The notes below the pieces were generated by a model, which worked only from the letters and a program-made list of their open reading frames with translations, was not told the DNA's origin and searched no databases. The position numbers were made by a program, and so were the translations under genes. Source: Streptomyces nitrosporeus (GTDB taxonomy: Bacteria > Actinomycetota > Actinomycetes > Streptomycetales > Streptomycetaceae). Taken from it: a DNA stretch of 64,000 nt. The DNA is taken from NCBI RefSeq assembly GCF_008704555.1, contig NZ_CP023702.1:4750001-4814000 (forward strand), written 5' to 3'. Below are positions 61,524 through 64,000 of the stretch, piece after piece; within the stretch, counting starts at the first letter, position 1, and each line of letters opens with the position of its first letter.

Positions 61524-62762
61524 GTGGCACGGAATATCGGCAGCCGGTACACGGCCCACCAGATCCTGGGGCGCGGAAGCGCCGGCACGGTGTGGCTCGG
61601 GGAGGGCCCGGAAGGGCCTGTCGCCGTCAAGCTGCTCCGCGAGGACCTCGCGTCCGACCAGGAGCTCGTGGGCCGCTTCGTACAGGAGCGCACCGCGCTG
61701 CTCGGACTCGATCATCCGCACATCGTGGCCGTCCGCGACCTCGTCGTCGACGGGAACGACCTGGCGCTCGTCATGGACCTGGTCCGCGGCACCGATCTGC
61801 GGACCAGGCTCGACCGGGAACGCCGCCTCGCGCCGGAGGCCGCCGCGGCGATCGTCGCGGACGTCGCCGACGGCCTGGCCGCCGCGCACCGGGCCGGGGT
61901 CGTCCACCGGGACGTCAAGCCGGAGAACATCCTGCTCGACATGGAGGCCCCCCCGGGCCCCGGCGGCGCCCACCCCGCCCTGCTCACCGACTTCGGCGTC
62001 GCCAAGCTGATCGACACGCCCCGCCGCGCCAAGGCCACCAGGATCATCGGCACGCCGGACTACCTGGCCCCCGAGATCGTGGAGGGGCTCCCGCCACGCG
62101 CCGCGGTCGACATCTACGCCCTGGCCACGGTCTTCTACGAGCTCCTGGCGGGCTTCACGCCCTTCGGCGGCGGCCACCCCGGCGCCGTACTGCGCCGGCA
62201 CGTCACCGAGACCGTCGTCCCGCTGCCCGGCATCCCCGAGGAGCTCTGGCAGCTTTTGGTGCAGTGCCTGGCCAAGGCGCCCGCCTCCCGGCTGCGCGCC
62301 TCGGAGCTGGCGACGCGGCTGCGGGAGCTGATCCCGCTGCTGGCCGGGATACCCCCGCTCGACGTCGACGAGCCCGATTCCGGGACCGAGTCGCCGGCGT
62401 ACGACGAGCAGGGCTACGCCCCGGTCCCCGAGGAGCCCCGCCGCCGCGGCGCCGTACCGCTGGTCCCGGGCTCCTCCCCCGACTCCAACCGGGACACCCA
62501 CACCAGCATGCGGGTCCCGGCCCCCGACGAACTGGCCGGCGGCCCCCTCGGCACCGCCCGCGCCCCCCGCGCCCCGGGCCGGCCCCGCCCGGGATCGGCC
62601 CGTAACAGGTCCGGCACCGTCCGCAAGCGTCGTATCACCCTGGGTGTGGCGGCCCTCGCGCTCTGTGCGGCCCTGGGCGTGGGCGGCTGGTTCGCCTTCG
62701 GCGGAGACGACCCGGCCCCCACCCCCGAGGACACCCGCAACTCCGCCCCGGCGGCGCCCTGA
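61524..62762 (+). CDS. pkaB: Ser/Thr protein kinase, PkaB-like
   Basis: The 412-residue Hanks-type kinase has LGRGSAGTVW (15-24), ATP lysine Lys36, catalytic HRDVKPEN (Asp130), DFG at 156-158 and GTPDYLAPE. A juxtamembrane region rich in Pro, Arg and Ser follows, then a single membrane helix at about 371-392 and a short Pro/Asp-rich exterior tail without PASTA domains. Length and order after pkaA match S. coelicolor PkaB (from memory). GTG at 61524 follows GAGGGAGCAGTC. It lies 145 nt behind pkaA with a hairpin between, so transcription is probably partly independent. Confidence 0.92.
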   Translation: MARNIGSRYTAHQILGRGSAGTVWLGEGPEGPVAVKLLREDLASDQELVGRFVQERTALLGLDHPHIVAVRDLVVDGNDLALVMDLVRGTDLRTRLDRERRLAPEAAAAIVADVADGLAAAHRAGVVHRDVKPENILLDMEAPPGPGGAHPALLTDFGVAKLIDTPRRAKATRIIGTPDYLAPEIVEGLPPRAAVDIYALATVFYELLAGFTPFGGGHPGAVLRRHVTETVVPLPGIPEELWQLLVQCLAKAPASRLRASELATRLRELIPLLAGIPPLDVDEPDSGTESPAYDEQGYAPVPEEPRRRGAVPLVPGSSPDSNRDTHTSMRVPAPDELAGGPLGTARAPRAPGRPRPGSARNRSGTVRKRRITLGVAALALCAALGVGGWFAFGGDDPAPTPEDTRNSAPAAP

Positions 62763-62832
62763 CGGCCGCCCGGACTCTCCCCGGCGGGGCCCGGCTCCCC
62801 GGGTGGCGGGACAGGTTCATCCGTGCAGCCGT

Positions 62833-62838
62833 TACGCT
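62833..62838 (+). promoter_or_regulatory. -10 box (TACGCT) for leaderless prfB mRNA
   Basis: The TANNNT hexamer ends 6 nt before the GTG start at 62845, and no Shine-Dalgarno sequence is present. A -35-like GGGACA lies at 62808-62813 with a long (19-nt) spacer. Confidence 0.5.
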
Positions 62839-62844
62839 GGACCT

Positions 62845-63951
62845 GTGGCAGTCGTCGATATTTCCGAAGAGCTGAAGTCCCTCTCCTCGACCATGGGGTC
62901 GATCGAGGCCGTCCTGGACCTCGATGCGATGAGGGCCGACATCGCCGCGCTCGAGGAGCAGGCGGCGGCGCCCTCCCTCTGGGACGACCCGGAGGCGGCG
63001 CAGAAGATCACCAGCAAGCTCTCGCACCTCCAGGCCGAGGTCCGCAAGGCCGAAGCGCTGCGGAGCCGCATCGACGACCTCGGGGTCCTCTTCGAGCTCG
63101 CCGAGGACGAGGGCGACGCCGACACGCAGGCCGAGGCCGAGGCGGAGCTGGAGTCGGTCCGCAAGGCGCTCGACGAGATGGAGGTCCGCACCCTCCTGTC
63201 CGGCGAGTACGACGCGCGTGAGGCCCTGGTCACGATCCGTGCGGAGGCGGGCGGCGTCGACGCCGCCGACTTCGCCGAGAAGCTCCAGCGCATGTATCTC
63301 CGCTGGGCCGAGCAGCGCGGTTACAAGACCGAGGTCTACGAGACGGCGTACGCCGAAGAGGCCGGCATCAAGTCGACCACCTTCGCCGTCGAGGTCCCCT
63401 ACGCCTACGGCACGCTCTCCGTCGAGCAGGGCACCCACCGCCTGGTCCGTATCTCGCCCTTCGACAACCAGGGCCGCCGCCAGACGTCCTTCGCGGGCGT
63501 GGAGGTGCTGCCGGTGGTCGAGCAGACCGACCACATCGACATCGACGAGTCGGAACTGCGCGTCGACGTGTACCGCTCCTCGGGCCCCGGCGGCCAGGGC
63601 GTCAACACCACGGACTCCGCGGTGCGCCTGACCCACCTGCCGACCGGCATCGTCGTCTCCTGCCAGAACGAGCGTTCGCAGATCCAGAACAAGGCGTCCG
63701 CGATGAACGTCCTCCAGGCCAAGCTGCTCGAACGCCGCCGCCAGGAGGAGCAGGCCAAGATGAACGCGCTCAAGGGCGACGGCGGCAACTCCTGGGGCAA
63801 CCAGATGCGTTCGTACGTCCTGCACCCCTACCAGATGGTCAAGGACCTGCGTACGGAGTTCGAGATCGGCAACCCCGAAGCGGTGTTCAACGGCGAGATC
63901 GACGGCTTCATCGAGGCCGGTATCCGCTGGCGCAAGCAGAACGAGAAGTAG
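62845..63951 (+). CDS. prfB: peptide chain release factor 2
   Basis: The 368-residue factor terminates translation at UGA and UAA. It shows the RF2 tripeptide anticodon SPF at 204-206 (RISPFDNQGRRQTSF) and the peptidyl-hydrolysis GGQ at 249-251 (SSGPGGQGVNTTDSAVR). The C-terminal IEAGIRWRKQNEK is typical. The frame is continuous: the programmed +1 frameshift of E. coli prfB is absent. The start is GTG at 62845, six nucleotides after a -10-like TACGCT, indicating leaderless translation. A strong hairpin follows. From memory, ftsE and ftsX lie next in Streptomyces. Confidence 0.98.
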   Translation: MAVVDISEELKSLSSTMGSIEAVLDLDAMRADIAALEEQAAAPSLWDDPEAAQKITSKLSHLQAEVRKAEALRSRIDDLGVLFELAEDEGDADTQAEAEAELESVRKALDEMEVRTLLSGEYDAREALVTIRAEAGGVDAADFAEKLQRMYLRWAEQRGYKTEVYETAYAEEAGIKSTTFAVEVPYAYGTLSVEQGTHRLVRISPFDNQGRRQTSFAGVEVLPVVEQTDHIDIDESELRVDVYRSSGPGGQGVNTTDSAVRLTHLPTGIVVSCQNERSQIQNKASAMNVLQAKLLERRRQEEQAKMNALKGDGGNSWGNQMRSYVLHPYQMVKDLRTEFEIGNPEAVFNGEIDGFIEAGIRWRKQNEK

Positions 63952-63969
63952 CCGTACCCGTACGGCGGC

Positions 63970-64000
63970 CGGGCCCGGGCAGGATTCCTGCCCGGGCCCG
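63970..64000 (+). terminator. prfB intrinsic terminator (window edge)
   Basis: A perfect 14-bp stem, CGGGCCCGGGCAGG with its complement, closes an ATT loop and starts 18 nt after the prfB stop. Any following U-run would lie outside the window. Confidence 0.85.

Noticed and set aside
62845..63000. A programmed frameshift in prfB as in E. coli
   Set aside because: The reading frame is continuous from GTG to the SPF and GGQ motifs; no in-frame TGA or slippery CTTTGAC is present.

Overview
The window is a piece of a high-GC actinobacterial chromosome, almost certainly Streptomyces. The evidence is the actinobacterial 23S/5S rRNA at the left edge, strong G/C bias at third codon positions, frequent GTG starts and stop/start overlaps, and a gene order (mtnA-mtrA-mtrB-lpqB-comF-hpf-response regulator-secA ... 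pkaA-pkaB-prfB) that, from memory, matches the conserved core of S. coelicolor read from about SCO3020 down to SCO2972. No transposase, integrase, CRISPR array or tRNA gene was seen.

Layout. (1) 1-2307: the 3' two thirds of a 23S rRNA gene, the 5S rRNA gene and the rRNA operon terminator. (2) 2439-8528: a VOC-fold protein, then a leftward operon encoding a polytopic membrane protein, a DUF4129 protein, a DUF4350 protein, a MoxR-type AAA+ ATPase and a DUF58 protein. This is a classic MoxR chaperone/vWA-like module. (3) 8669-19240: mtnA (methionine salvage), the mtrA-mtrB-lpqB two-component/lipoprotein module for envelope and developmental control, a ComF-like phosphoribosyltransferase, the long-form ribosome hibernation factor hpf, an orphan NarL/LuxR response regulator, a YcaQ/AlkX-like DNA glycosylase candidate and a GNAT acetyltransferase. 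(4) 19481-25442: secA, an Rv3235-family protein, a DUF6912 protein, a HAD-like hydrolase, and a TetR regulator divergent from a 71-residue membrane protein with two matching palindromic operators between them. (5) 25887-30899: a very large NAD-specific glutamate dehydrogenase behind a long leader.

(6) 30965-51716 is the accessory core: a cell-wall glycopolymer (teichoic-acid-like) locus. It holds a TagG/TagH-type export ABC transporter, a TetR regulator, five large proteins that fuse a GT2-type N-terminus to a C-terminal CDP-glycerol:polyglycerophosphate transferase (TagB/TagF) domain, one GT4 glycosyltransferase and two SAM methyltransferases, one of them TylF/MycF-like. The enzymes probably build and decorate a glycerol-phosphate-containing polymer at the inner face of the membrane, and the TagGH pair probably exports it. 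The linkers of several fusions are made of short tandem repeats, and one fusion has lost its GT2 catalytic motif.

(7) 51998-55678: a CUT1 sugar ABC importer (lipoprotein plus two permeases, no ATPase gene), whose first permease carries an unusual inserted extracytoplasmic domain. (8) 55865-62762: an FHA/FtsK-SpoIIIE (EccC-like) ATPase divergent from two Ser/Thr kinases that match PkaA and PkaB. (9) 62845-63951: prfB, followed by a strong terminator at the window edge.
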